The position numbers and the translations under genes are program-made. DNA of 13,940 nucleotides from the NCBI GenBank assembly GCA_035307785.1, contig DATGHS010000315.1:1-13940 (forward strand), read 5' to 3'. The notes beneath the pieces are model-generated. The model ran no database searches and was not told the DNA's origin. It saw only the letters and a list, made by a program, of their open reading frames with translations. Position 1 is the stretch's first letter. Every line of letters begins with the position of its first letter. This document shows positions 1 to 6,990 of the stretch, one piece after another. This stretch comes from DATGHS01 sp035307785. GTDB taxonomy: Bacteria > Planctomycetota > Planctomycetia > Gemmatales > Gemmataceae.

Positions 1-1
1 A

Positions 2-121
2 AACGAGATCACCGCTTGGTCCGAGAAAACGAACGCGAAACAAAGGGGAGTCGACTGGCAGTTCCGCATCGACGACGCCCGTGTAAAACTGAAGCGACTA
101 TACCCCAAATTCAAGACTTGA
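2..121 (+). pseudogene. IS630-family transposase, C-terminal end (partial at window edge)
   Basis: Frame 2 is open from the window edge to TGA at 119-121. Its 39 residues contain ITAWSEKTNAK, then DWQFRIDDARVKLKRLYP just before the stop. This matches the conserved C-terminus of IS630-family (Tc1/mariner-related DDE) transposases, which end in a W-x-F-x-x-x-x-A-R-x-K-L-x-R-L-Y-P pattern. The catalytic DDE core lies left of the window, so I cannot tell whether the element is intact. The frame overlaps the 3' end of the minus-strand gene at 98-985, which fits an insertion into that gene. Family assignment rests on this short tail alone, but the tail is characteristic. Confidence 0.78.
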
Positions 122-985
122 TGAGGCACTAGTAATGTTCCTGCCCGCCAGCATATGCTGCGAATTGCCGTCACTCTTGGTGTTGAGATACACGGTATTG
201 GGGGCAAGCCCGCCTACGAACAGCGAAGTACCCTGCGATGTGGAAATGACCGGTCCGCGCATTGCCGGAAAACTTACCGTGCTCGTGAGCATCAGAGTAT
301 CGAACTGAACGATATGCCGGAGCGTCGCGCCGGACTCCAGTTTCAACTCGCCGCCCTCCAATTTTGCCTTTGCCACACTGCCATCAAAGTCATCCAGCTG
401 CTTTTTGTCGGCGAAAGTATACGTCAGATTAAGGACTCCCGTCTTGGCATCGTACGCGGACTTGCCTGCCAATTTGGCCCGAAGCATATCGGCGGTAATG
501 GCCGGCGGCGCGCCCGGCGCGGCTGGAATTGGAAAGATCACTGCCGGTGCGGCGACCGTGGCCGGCACCAGCGTGATGGGAGCTAACTTAAGCTTTGCCA
601 TCTCCTTTTCGGCCAGTGTCGCGTCATAATCCTTTTTCACCATGATGTATTCCTTGATGGCGGTCTCGTATGCCGACACCAGCGCGGCCCGCGCCTTCAG
701 GAAATTTTGCCGAAACTCATCGGGCGCCGTTCGGGGCAGTTCGTTCTTATCGTCAAAGACCCGGCGCTCCGCCAAAATCAGTTCCACTGCTCTCTTGTTG
801 CCGTCCTTCCGCGCTGCCTCTTCGCGCTTGTCCATCCAATCCAATACGGCACGGCGATGCTTCAACATGTCCTGCTGATACTTCAGCTTGGCCATATCCA
901 GCTTGACGCGCACGGGATCGTCATCCGCCCATGCCACGCCTGCAGTAACCGCGATCATGGAGCAGATCGTCAACAATTTGCACAT
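98..985 (-). pseudogene. Exported helical/beta protein, 3' end apparently cut off by an IS630-type element
   Basis: The 295-residue product starts with a signal peptide (MCKLLTICSMIAVTAGVAWA, residues 1-20, cleavage after AWA). A charged, heptad-like helical stretch follows (about 25-130, rich in K/E/R/A), then an Ala/Pro-rich linker (135-165) and a beta-rich domain (about 175-285). That domain resembles the lectin-like or 3-keto-disaccharide-hydrolase-like domains common in planctomycete exported proteins; I recognise the style but cannot name the family. The start ATG at 983-985 has a GAGGA ribosome site about 8 bases upstream. The last ten or so codons lie inside the IS630-type end, so the native C-terminus is probably lost and the residues after about 285 come from the element. 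Function unknown; likely periplasmic or cell surface. Confidence 0.7.
122..131. mobile_element. Probable right end of the IS630-type element with TA target
   Basis: Right of the transposase stop the sequence runs tgaggcac, then TA at 130-131, then sequence that reads in frame as the host gene. IS630-family elements insert at and duplicate TA, so 129 is the most economical element edge. A second TA at 133-134 is a less likely alternative. The partner end is outside the window, so neither the terminal inverted repeat nor the duplication can be confirmed. Confidence 0.4.
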
Positions 986-1049
986 GGACTATCCTCGGAG
1001 CGAGGTGCTGGGCAAGCGGCCGTAAGCGTTATGCGATTGGAGAATAGCA

Positions 1050-1055
1050 TATAAT
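1050..1055 (+). promoter_or_regulatory. TATAAT -10-like box upstream of the methyltransferase
   Basis: A perfect TATAAT lies in the 173-bp spacer between the divergent genes at 985 and 1159. The matching -35 region (around 1026-1032) is poor. Transcription from here would give a leader of roughly 95 bases containing the palindrome at 1108-1119. The call rests on one hexamer only. Confidence 0.35.
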
Positions 1056-1107
1056 CTTAACTTGATGCCGGGAATCACCAATGCGGGCCAAGCCCGAAAC
1101 TGTCGAG

Positions 1108-1119
1108 CCCTCGCGAGGG
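1108..1119. repeat. 12-bp perfect palindrome in the methyltransferase leader
   Basis: CCCTCGCGAGGG is its own reverse complement. It lies 40 bases upstream of the methyltransferase start and downstream of the TATAAT box. A small hairpin, CGGGC-caa-GCCCG, sits just before it at 1084-1096. The position suits an operator, perhaps for the gene's own winged-helix domain, but that is only inference. Confidence 0.35.
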
Positions 1120-1158
1120 ACTGAACCTCATCATTCTGGAAACTAAGCAGAGGAAACC

Positions 1159-2220
1159 ATGACCATCGATCAGGGAAAACTCGAAGCCTTCATGGGCAAA
1201 ATGATCGACAACATGACCGGAGCCACGCTCTGTTGCAGCATTTGGCTGGGCGATGAACTCGGGTTCTACCGCGAGTTGGCCGGCAGCGGGCCGCGGACGG
1301 CCGACTCGGTGGCTGCCAAGACTAAGTGCAACGCCCGGCTGGTGCGGGAGTGGCTCGATTCTCAGGCGGCCGGCGGTCTGATCTCTTTTGACGCATCGGC
1401 AGACACTTACGAGTTGAGCCCCGAAGCGGCGCTGGCGCTGGCCGACGATACCTCTCCTGTATTTGTGGCCCGGGCGATGAATGCCCTGGGTTCGATGTTC
1501 TTTGACATGCAGAAGGTAGCCGCCGCTTTTCGGAGCAACGGGGCCCTGAGTTGGGGCGAGCATCACCCATGCTTGTTCTGCGGGACGGAGTGGTTCTTCC
1601 GGACCGGGTACCGGGCCTATTTGACCAACCAATGGATCCCGGCACTCGATGGGGTCGAGGCGAAGCTGAAGGCCGGGGCCAAGGTGGCCGACGTTGGCTG
1701 CGGGCATGGAGCATCGGTCGTGGTAATGGCCAACGCCTATCCAAAATCGACCATTTGCGGCTTCGACTTTCATCCTCCTTCGATCGAAACGGCTCGGCGA
1801 CGGGCCGAAGAGGCTGGCGTAAGCGGGCGAACCAAGTTTGAAGTCTCGACCGCAGCGACCTTCCCCGGGCAATACGACTTGATCTGCTTTTTTGATTGCT
1901 TGCATGACATGGGCGACCCCGTAGGCGTGGCCCGGCACGCCCGGGAGCATCTGGCGCCCGGCGGAACCGTGTTGCTAGTGGAACCGTTTGCCCTGGATGG
2001 CCGGCCCCGGAATATTGCCGAGAACCCGATGGCGGCCCTGATGTACGTGGCATCGGCGATCATTTGCACGCCCAATTCATTATCGCAGGAAGTGGGGCTG
2101 GCCCTCGGCGCCCAGGCCGGCGAGGCCCGGCTGCGGAAGGTGTTCGAGGACGCAGGGTACAAGCACTTCCGCCGTGCGGCCCAAACGCCGTTGAACCTGA
2201 TCCTCGAGGCGCGGGCGTAA
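1159..2220 (+). CDS. Class I SAM-dependent methyltransferase, Rv2258c-like, with N-terminal winged-helix domain
   Basis: The 353-residue protein has an N-terminal winged-helix domain (about 20-95; DELGFYRELA and ARLVREWLDSQAAGGL are typical) and a Rossmann methyltransferase domain from about 165. The SAM motif I is VADVGCGHGAS (176-186), the acidic strand-2 motif is GFDFHPPSIETA (201-212), and FFDCLHDMGDP (244-254) is the family's signature after strand 4. The C-terminal SLSQEVGLALGAQAGEARLR is also diagnostic of the group that includes mycobacterial Rv2258c. The length is normal. The substrate is unknown; the winged-helix part acts in dimerisation in related enzymes and is sometimes annotated as a regulator. 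The ATG has an AGAGGA ribosome site five bases upstream. It is transcribed divergently from the truncated gene on its left and convergently with the kinase on its right. Confidence 0.9.
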   Translation: MTIDQGKLEAFMGKMIDNMTGATLCCSIWLGDELGFYRELAGSGPRTADSVAAKTKCNARLVREWLDSQAAGGLISFDASADTYELSPEAALALADDTSPVFVARAMNALGSMFFDMQKVAAAFRSNGALSWGEHHPCLFCGTEWFFRTGYRAYLTNQWIPALDGVEAKLKAGAKVADVGCGHGASVVVMANAYPKSTICGFDFHPPSIETARRRAEEAGVSGRTKFEVSTAATFPGQYDLICFFDCLHDMGDPVGVARHAREHLAPGGTVLLVEPFALDGRPRNIAENPMAALMYVASAIICTPNSLSQEVGLALGAQAGEARLRKVFEDAGYKHFRRAAQTPLNLILEARA

Positions 2221-2406
2221 GAGGAGGCGCGGGAAGTAAGTCGAATACTGGCGATAGAGCCGACCCAGCACTCCAGCAGCGTGAGCGGCGGCTTTGAACT
2301 CGGTTACTCGGCTTGGGGCGCCTTTTTCGCCAAAGGAAATATCGCAGGGGCAAACTGCCAGGCCGGGGACAGGTAACGAGGAAGGAAAGCGACCGCGGCG
2401 GCCAAT
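2221..2406. other. 186-bp spacer between convergent genes, no gene or terminator recognised
   Basis: Open frames cross this stretch on both strands, but none resembles a known protein and none has a convincing start and ribosome site. I see no stem followed by a T-run that would end either the methyltransferase or the kinase transcript. Confidence 0.5.
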
Positions 2407-3777
2407 TTACTTCCCCAGCGCCTTCAGCACCACCCAGGTCAACCCGCCGCCGATCAGGAAGAACGCCAGGACCACGAGCAGCGCGAGCAACAGTTTCGAT
2501 TTGCCGATGGATGGCACGCGGCCCAGGCGCTGTTTGCGCGCGTCCTGCAAGCGCGCTTGCGTGAGCAGCGGTAAGCGGAACTGACTGGCGGCGGATGGGT
2601 TCATGTCGGTCGTGGTGTGCGGCGAAGCGATCGCAGTCGGTCGAAACTTTCCCGAAGTGCGCAACGAGCCGGCTTCCACGCAAAACGGTTCCAGCGCCAC
2701 GGCCAGTTCAGCGGGTGTCTGAAAGCGCTCTTCCGGTTTCTTGGCCATGAGCCGGCGCAGTAGGGCGGCAACTTCTTCCGGCACTTCGGGCCGCAGAAGG
2801 CGCACTTCCGGCACCGGATCGATGGAGTGTTTGAGCAGCTTCTCGGTCGGCGTGCCGCCGGGGTAAGGGACCTGGCCCGTGAGCAGATAGAACAGTGTGC
2901 CGCCCAGCGCGTAAATGTCGGCGCGAATATCCACCTTGCTGGCATTGCGGGCCTGCTCCGGGGCGAGGAAATCGGGCGTGCCGATGACGAAGCCTTCGTG
3001 CGTGAGCCGGCTCGGCGCTTCGCCGTCGGCCGTTTCCTGCAAGCGGGCCAGGCCGAGGTCAAGGATTTTGACCACGCCAACCACGGACTCCAGGCTGCCG
3101 AGCCCTGATGACGATGGCGAGGCAATCACGCCGCTTAATGCCGCGCGAACGGATTCTTCGCGCGAAGTGGTGAGAAGCAGGTTCGTCGGCTTGATGTCGC
3201 GATGGATGAGCCCACGTTCGTGAGCATGTTGCAGGCCATGTGCAGCCTGGCGAATGTAATCGCACGCTTCGCGGACCGGCAACGGCCCTTTGTCTTGCAC
3301 CAACCGGCCCAGGTCAATTCCATCCACGTATTCCATTGCAAAGAAATGGATGTCGCCGATCTGATCGGCATCATAGGCCAGGACGACATTCGGATGCGAC
3401 AGTTGGGCCGCGGCCTGAATTTCGCGCTGAAACCGGCGCACCGCGTCTTTATTCGTCAGCCGTTCCCGGCGAATGATTTTGAGCGCCACCATTCGACCCA
3501 TCAGTTGGTGCCGGGCCTTATACACCTTCCCCATACCGCCTTCGCCGAGGAGTTCCAGCAGCACGTACGAGCCCAGCTGCAAATCATCCGCACGATTCTT
3601 CAGCAGCATCTGTGCTTGCCAGGTCGTCAGCCACTGGCGCTGGATCAATTCCTTGGCCACAGCGCGCACGTCGGTCGTGTCAGCGTGCAGTTCGTCCACG
3701 GCGGCCAGTTGTGCGGCATCGAGAAGGTTTTTCTTGGCCAGCGCTTCTCGGAAGGCGAGCAAGGGATCGGCACTCAT
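2407..3777 (-). CDS. Membrane-anchored Ser/Thr protein kinase (Hanks/PknB type)
   Basis: This 456-residue protein phosphorylates Ser/Thr of unknown targets. A short N-terminal helical region (1-65, with LIQRQWLTTWQAQMLLKNR, common before planctomycete kinase domains) precedes the kinase domain (about 70-365). The catalytic elements are present: glycine loop LGEGGMGKVY (77-86), VALK lysine K100, helix-C E119, HRDIKPTN (192-199; catalytic D194), DLG at 240-242 in place of DFG, and APE at 272-274. About 30 extra residues, rich in Ser/Gly/Val, lie between the catalytic loop and DLG. One hydrophobic segment (about 427-449) near the C-terminus anchors it, with only a few residues beyond, so there is no outside sensor domain. 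The ATG lies 9 bp after the phosphatase stop, with GAAGG as ribosome site, so the two genes are probably co-transcribed. Confidence 0.93.
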   Translation of the reverse strand: MSADPLLAFREALAKKNLLDAAQLAAVDELHADTTDVRAVAKELIQRQWLTTWQAQMLLKNRADDLQLGSYVLLELLGEGGMGKVYKARHQLMGRMVALKIIRRERLTNKDAVRRFQREIQAAAQLSHPNVVLAYDADQIGDIHFFAMEYVDGIDLGRLVQDKGPLPVREACDYIRQAAHGLQHAHERGLIHRDIKPTNLLLTTSREESVRAALSGVIASPSSSGLGSLESVVGVVKILDLGLARLQETADGEAPSRLTHEGFVIGTPDFLAPEQARNASKVDIRADIYALGGTLFYLLTGQVPYPGGTPTEKLLKHSIDPVPEVRLLRPEVPEEVAALLRRLMAKKPEERFQTPAELAVALEPFCVEAGSLRTSGKFRPTAIASPHTTTDMNPSAASQFRLPLLTQARLQDARKQRLGRVPSIGKSKLLLALLVVLAFFLIGGGLTWVVLKALGK

Positions 3778-3786
3778 ACGTCGCCT

Positions 3787-4554
3787 TCACTCTACGGGAA
3801 TGGAAGCGACCGACGGCAGCACGCGCGTGGGCCGGTAGGGGAAGCGCTCGACATCTTGCTCGCCGGTCACCCCGGAAAGAACGAGAAGGGTTTCCATGCC
3901 CGCTTCCATGCCGGCCACCACGTCGGTGTCCATGCGGTCGCCTACCATGATGGTGCTTTCGGAATGAGCGCCGAGGTGGTTGAGCGCTCGCCGCATCATC
4001 AGCGGATTGGGCTTGCCGATGAAATATGGCTTCACGCCGGTGGCTCTTTCAATAAGAGAGGCCATTGCGCCACAGGCCGGTACGATGCCCGACTCCGAAG
4101 GACCAATGGGATCGGGATTCGTGGCAATGAAGCGAGCGCCCGCGGCCACGAGCCGGATTGCCTGCGTGATGACTTCAAGGTTATACGAGTGCGTTTCGCC
4201 GAGCACCACGTATTCCGGGCTCACCGTCGTCATGGTGTAGCCCGCCTGGTGCAGCGCATGCGTGAGCCCCAATTCGCCGATCACGAAGGCTGTGCCGTTC
4301 GGCCGCTGGGAGGCGAGAAACTGGGCGGTGGCCAGGGCCGAGGTGAATAGATTTTTCTCCGGAATCGTCAACCCGACGGTCGACAGCCGATGGGACAAAT
4401 CGCGCGGCGTGTGCAACGGATTGTTGGTGATGACGAGGAAAGGTGTTTCCGTCTTCAGCAAGCGGGAAATGAATTCCTGAGCGCCGGGAATGGGCTGCCG
4501 GCCGCGCACCAGGACGCCGTCCATGTCCAAGAGAAACGACTTTTTACCGGGCAT
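3787..4554 (-). CDS. HAD-superfamily IIA phosphatase, NagD-like
   Basis: A 255-residue cytoplasmic phosphatase of HAD subfamily IIA (NagD / p-nitrophenylphosphatase / phosphoglycolate-phosphatase group). Visible motifs are the nucleophile motif LLDMDGVL (D10, D12), motif II VITNN (T43, N44), motif III lysine in IGKP (K181), and the acidic motif IMVGDRMDTD (D206, D211). The cap domain of the IIA class lies between motifs II and III. The natural substrate cannot be told; members act on sugar phosphates, nucleotides or phosphoglycolate. A GTG at 4569 would add five residues but has no ribosome site. The ATG at 4554 has CGGAG six bases upstream, so I chose it. It is first of a likely two-gene operon with the kinase. 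Confidence 0.88.
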   Translation of the reverse strand: MPGKKSFLLDMDGVLVRGRQPIPGAQEFISRLLKTETPFLVITNNPLHTPRDLSHRLSTVGLTIPEKNLFTSALATAQFLASQRPNGTAFVIGELGLTHALHQAGYTMTTVSPEYVVLGETHSYNLEVITQAIRLVAAGARFIATNPDPIGPSESGIVPACGAMASLIERATGVKPYFIGKPNPLMMRRALNHLGAHSESTIMVGDRMDTDVVAGMEAGMETLLVLSGVTGEQDVERFPYRPTRVLPSVASIPVE

Positions 4555-4560
4555 TGGTGT

Positions 4561-4565
4561 CTCCG
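4561..4565 (-). promoter_or_regulatory. Ribosome binding site that places the HAD start at 4554
   Basis: Read on the minus strand this is CGGAG, six bases before ATG at 4554. It lies inside the longer GTG-started reading (from 4569), which has no purine-rich site of its own. Confidence 0.6.
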
Positions 4566-4567
4566 CC

Positions 4568-4742
4568 ACGCGCGTTTCACGAGGACGGTCGTGAGCCTAT
4601 ATCACTAGCCCAAAGCGTCGGCGAGGAATGCTTGCATTCCTCGCTGACGCTTCGGGCTGGTGTCCCAGAATCACGCACGAGATATAGCGTTATCATAGAT
4701 GTCGATTCGGGAAAGAAATTGATTTTCTGGTGAAACGCGCGT
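4568..4742. repeat. Nested inverted repeats bounding the divergent spacer
   Basis: A 13-bp perfect inverted repeat, ACGCGCGTTTCAC at 4568-4580 and its reverse complement at 4730-4742, encloses a 7-bp inverted pair (CTATATC 4597-4603, GATATAG 4681-4687). That pair in turn encloses the long hairpin at 4603-4662. The arrangement could be a small non-autonomous element (MITE-like) or a cruciform. No target-site duplication is evident, and the left arm lies against the phosphatase start region. Confidence 0.45.
4603..4662. repeat. Long near-perfect hairpin, REP-like planctomycete repeat
   Basis: Arms at 4607-4631 and 4634-4658 match at 23 of 25 positions, with two bases between them. Pairing can extend through CAC/GTG to 4603 and 4662. 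The right arm contains GCTGACGCTTCGGGCT, a type of repeat I recall as scattered in Pirellulales genomes; I could not check this. It lies between divergent 5' ends and has no T-run, so it is not an obvious terminator. Confidence 0.7.
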
Positions 4743-4793
4743 TCTCATAAATACAATTGCCTTGTTTGTGCTCCGGTTGCCCCCTACACCCCC

Positions 4794-4798
4794 GGAGG
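4794..4798 (+). promoter_or_regulatory. Ribosome binding site that sets the FHA-kinase start at 4805
   Basis: GGAGG is spaced six bases from ATG 4805. The in-frame ATG at 4757 would add sixteen Cys/Pro-rich residues unlike an FHA N-terminus and has no comparable site. Confidence 0.75.
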
Positions 4799-4804
4799 CC
4801 CGCT

Positions 4805-6022
4805 ATGGCTTGGAGACTATTCGTCATCGACGGAGCCGATGCCAGCCGCTTTTTTCCGTTGCCCGCCGCAGGAGCGACGGTCATCGGCAACAGCCACAAG
4901 TTCACCGACGTTTGTTTGAACGATCTCTACGTGGCCCGCGTACATTGCCAGATTGAGACCGAACAAGATCAGGTCGCCGTCGTTGCCCTGGCCGAAGACC
5001 GCGACACCTTGGTGAACGGTCAAAAGATTAGGCAGCACCACTTGCAACCTGGCGACGTGCTGCGGATTGGCAACACGCAGATGCGTCTGGAGCCAGACGA
5101 CGGCAGCAGGCCCGATCCGGATCGTGGTGTGGCCAAACCGGCTGAGGAATTGCCGGAGCTCGAATGGGATCAACTGGAGCAGCTTACCGGCCACACGCTC
5201 GGCCACTTCGAAATCGGCCCGATGCTTGGCCGCGGCCACCACGGATTGGTCTTCCGAGCCCGCGACAAACAAGCGCGCCAAGAGGTAGCGCTTAAGGTGC
5301 TGGGCCCGGACTTTCCCGCCGACAAAGCGGAACTTAAACATTTCGCCGAAACAATTAAAGCCGTTGCCGAAATTCAGGAAGAGCATCTGGTTCGCTGGTT
5401 TTCCGCCGGAAAGACGGCGTGGTACACCTGGATTTCGCAGGAATTAATCGAAGGCGATAGTTTGGCCCAAATCATGGAGCGCGATGAGTCGACCGCGAAG
5501 GTGAAATGGCGGAACGCGCTCAAGATCGCGCAAGATATCGGCCACGCGCTCGATTGTCTGTATAAGCGGCACATTGTCCACGGCAATCTGACGCCGGCGA
5601 ACACCCTCGTGGCCATGGATCGCACTGCCAAGCTGAATGATCTGATGTTCGAGCAAGCAATGGATAAGAGCCAATGGCACCTCGAAGTGCTAGAAGGCAA
5701 GCTGCTCAGCGAGTTGCCGTACCTGGCGCCCGAACGGTTGGAAGAAAACGCCTACTGGGATAGCCTTGCCGATATGTACAGCCTGGGCGTGATTGTCTAC
5801 CAGCGCCTCACCGGCCGGCTACCCTTCAAAGGCAAGACGCCGGGCGATACCATCGAACTCATTCGCGAATCGAAGCCGGCCATGCCGCGCAAGCTCGTCG
5901 GCGACGTGCCCGAGGCATTCCAGAACCTGGTGCTAAAGCTGCTTAAGCGCAATCAGGAAGACCGCTATCAGACGCCCGCCGAGTTGCTGGCGGCCCTGGA
6001 GAAGATTGAAGGCATGTCTTAA
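4805..6022 (+). CDS. FHA domain fused to a predicted Ser/Thr pseudokinase
   Basis: The 405-residue soluble protein has an N-terminal FHA domain (about 3-97: VIGNSHKFTDVCLNDLYVAR, HCQIE, VNGQKI, LQPGDVLRIGN) and a C-terminal kinase fold (about 134-400). The glycine loop LGRGHHGLVF (141-150), VALK lysine K164 and LAPE (307-310) are present. The catalytic loop reads HGNLTPAN (259-266) instead of HRDxKxxN, so catalytic Asp is Asn and the following Lys is Thr. DFG is DLM (279-281). Phosphotransfer is therefore unlikely; a scaffold or allosteric role is more likely. In the FHA part the conserved GR is GN and SRxH is ARVH, so phosphothreonine binding may also be weakened. I chose ATG 4805 over the upstream ATG at 4757 because GGAGG (4794-4798) sits six bases before it and the FHA domain starts at once. 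It is divergent from the phosphatase-kinase operon. Confidence 0.88.
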   Translation: MAWRLFVIDGADASRFFPLPAAGATVIGNSHKFTDVCLNDLYVARVHCQIETEQDQVAVVALAEDRDTLVNGQKIRQHHLQPGDVLRIGNTQMRLEPDDGSRPDPDRGVAKPAEELPELEWDQLEQLTGHTLGHFEIGPMLGRGHHGLVFRARDKQARQEVALKVLGPDFPADKAELKHFAETIKAVAEIQEEHLVRWFSAGKTAWYTWISQELIEGDSLAQIMERDESTAKVKWRNALKIAQDIGHALDCLYKRHIVHGNLTPANTLVAMDRTAKLNDLMFEQAMDKSQWHLEVLEGKLLSELPYLAPERLEENAYWDSLADMYSLGVIVYQRLTGRLPFKGKTPGDTIELIRESKPAMPRKLVGDVPEAFQNLVLKLLKRNQEDRYQTPAELLAALEKIEGMS

Positions 6023-6026
6023 CTGC

Positions 6027-6692
6027 TCACAGCGGATACTCCGCCTGCTCGCCCACGAACGGATTGGTCCGCTTCTCATAGCCGATCTTGGTAACCGGAC
6101 CGTGACCCGGGTACACAATCGTATCATCCGGCAGCGGCCAGAGCTTGCCCTCGATTCCGCTGCGCAACAACTCGAAGCTGCCGCCAGGCAGATCGGTGCG
6201 GCCAACGCTGCCGCGAAACAGCACGTCGCCGCCCAGCACCACGTGCGGCTCACCGCGCCATAAATACACGACGTGGCCCGGCGAATGGCCTGGAATCTCG
6301 AAGACTTCCCATTCGCTGCCAGCGAATTCGACCCGGTCGCCTTCGCACACCGTCTGATCGGCCGGCGGGCTGGTCACCGGCAAGCCGAATTGAGCGCTCA
6401 TGTTTTCGAATGCGTCGGTCAGCATCGGCACATCGCCCACGCCGATGATGATGGGCGCGTCGGGAAACGCGCGCTTCATGGCCCGGTTGCCGGCTATGTG
6501 ATCAACGTGCCCGTGCGTATTCACGATAGCGCGCGGCGTCAGTCCTTGCTCTTCTACGTATTGCAGGATCGATTGCGGATCAAACCCGGGATCAACGATG
6601 AACACGTCGGTTCGGTCAGGCAGTCCCACTATGTAGGAATTCTCTGCAAACGGCTCGGAAACGATGGTGTGCAAGCGCAAGTTCTGGTTCAT
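6027..6692 (-). CDS. Metallo-beta-lactamase-fold hydrolase, glyoxalase II-like
   Basis: A 221-residue cytoplasmic metal-dependent hydrolase. All binuclear metal ligands of the fold are visible: THGHVDH (59-65: H60, H62, D64, H65), H136 in PGHSPGH, D156 in LGGDVLFRGSVGRTDLP, and H197 in YPGHGP. RGSVGRTDLP and the C-terminal TNPFV are typical of the hydroxyacylglutathione-hydrolase-like (GloB/YcbL) group of small bacterial enzymes. These hydrolyse thioesters such as S-lactoylglutathione, but the full substrate-binding C-terminal domain of true glyoxalase II is absent, so the substrate stays open. AGGA lies about nine bases before the ATG. Its stop is four bases from that of the FHA-kinase gene, and the two genes converge. 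Confidence 0.9.
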   Translation of the reverse strand: MNQNLRLHTIVSEPFAENSYIVGLPDRTDVFIVDPGFDPQSILQYVEEQGLTPRAIVNTHGHVDHIAGNRAMKRAFPDAPIIIGVGDVPMLTDAFENMSAQFGLPVTSPPADQTVCEGDRVEFAGSEWEVFEIPGHSPGHVVYLWRGEPHVVLGGDVLFRGSVGRTDLPGGSFELLRSGIEGKLWPLPDDTIVYPGHGPVTKIGYEKRTNPFVGEQAEYPL

Positions 6693-6990
6693 GATTCATC
6701 TTCCTGCGGCGGCCGGAATCCGGATTGTGTTTTTCGTCTGTTTCCGGTATGAGCGGACGAGGCTTGGTCCCGTTTTCAGGCGCGGAAATTAAGCGCAAAT
6801 TACGCTGATAACAACGATACCGAACGTAAGACCCGGAAAGCCCCTGTTCGCGCCCGAAAAACCGTTTTCAGCGTTTCTTGCGTGGCTCGATCCGTGTCCT
6901 ACCTGCAGTAACTGGTTCATTGCCTATTCGGCTCCGGTCCGAAGACACTCCCGTACACCCCGATTACGCCCACGATAGCGAGGGTAAAAT
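6693..6990. other. 298-bp divergent spacer, no gene recognised
   Basis: It lies between the 5' ends of the MBL hydrolase (-) and the DUF1571 gene (+), so both promoters should be here. I see only weak candidates, for example TTGTTA and TAATTT 17 bp apart on the minus strand around 6786-6815. There is also a perfect 10-bp palindrome, AATCCGGATT, at 6717-6726. No convincing RNA or small protein gene. Confidence 0.4.

Noticed and set aside
1075..1950. Open frame of 291 codons on the minus strand
   Set aside because: It is antisense to the methyltransferase, whose SAM motifs are unmistakable. It has no ribosome site and no recognisable domain.
2221..2406. Possible gene remnant between the methyltransferase and kinase genes
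   Set aside because: Short readings in several frames looked faintly protein-like, but none could be tied to a family and no start site is supported.
3202..4350. Long open frame of 382 codons on the plus strand
   Set aside because: It runs opposite the kinase and phosphatase genes, which have clear motifs in every part. Its translation is His/Arg-rich with no family signature, as expected of a shadow in GC-rich DNA.
4603..4662. Hairpin as a transcription terminator
   Set aside because: No T-run follows on either strand, and it lies between divergent gene starts rather than after a gene.
4719..4752. TTGATT and CATAAAT as a promoter for the FHA-kinase gene
   Set aside because: The two boxes are 21-22 bp apart, too far for a standard sigma-70 promoter.
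4757..4804. Upstream start for the FHA-kinase gene
   Set aside because: The extra sixteen residues are Cys/Pro-rich and unlike an FHA N-terminus, while GGAGG sits at the right distance from ATG 4805.
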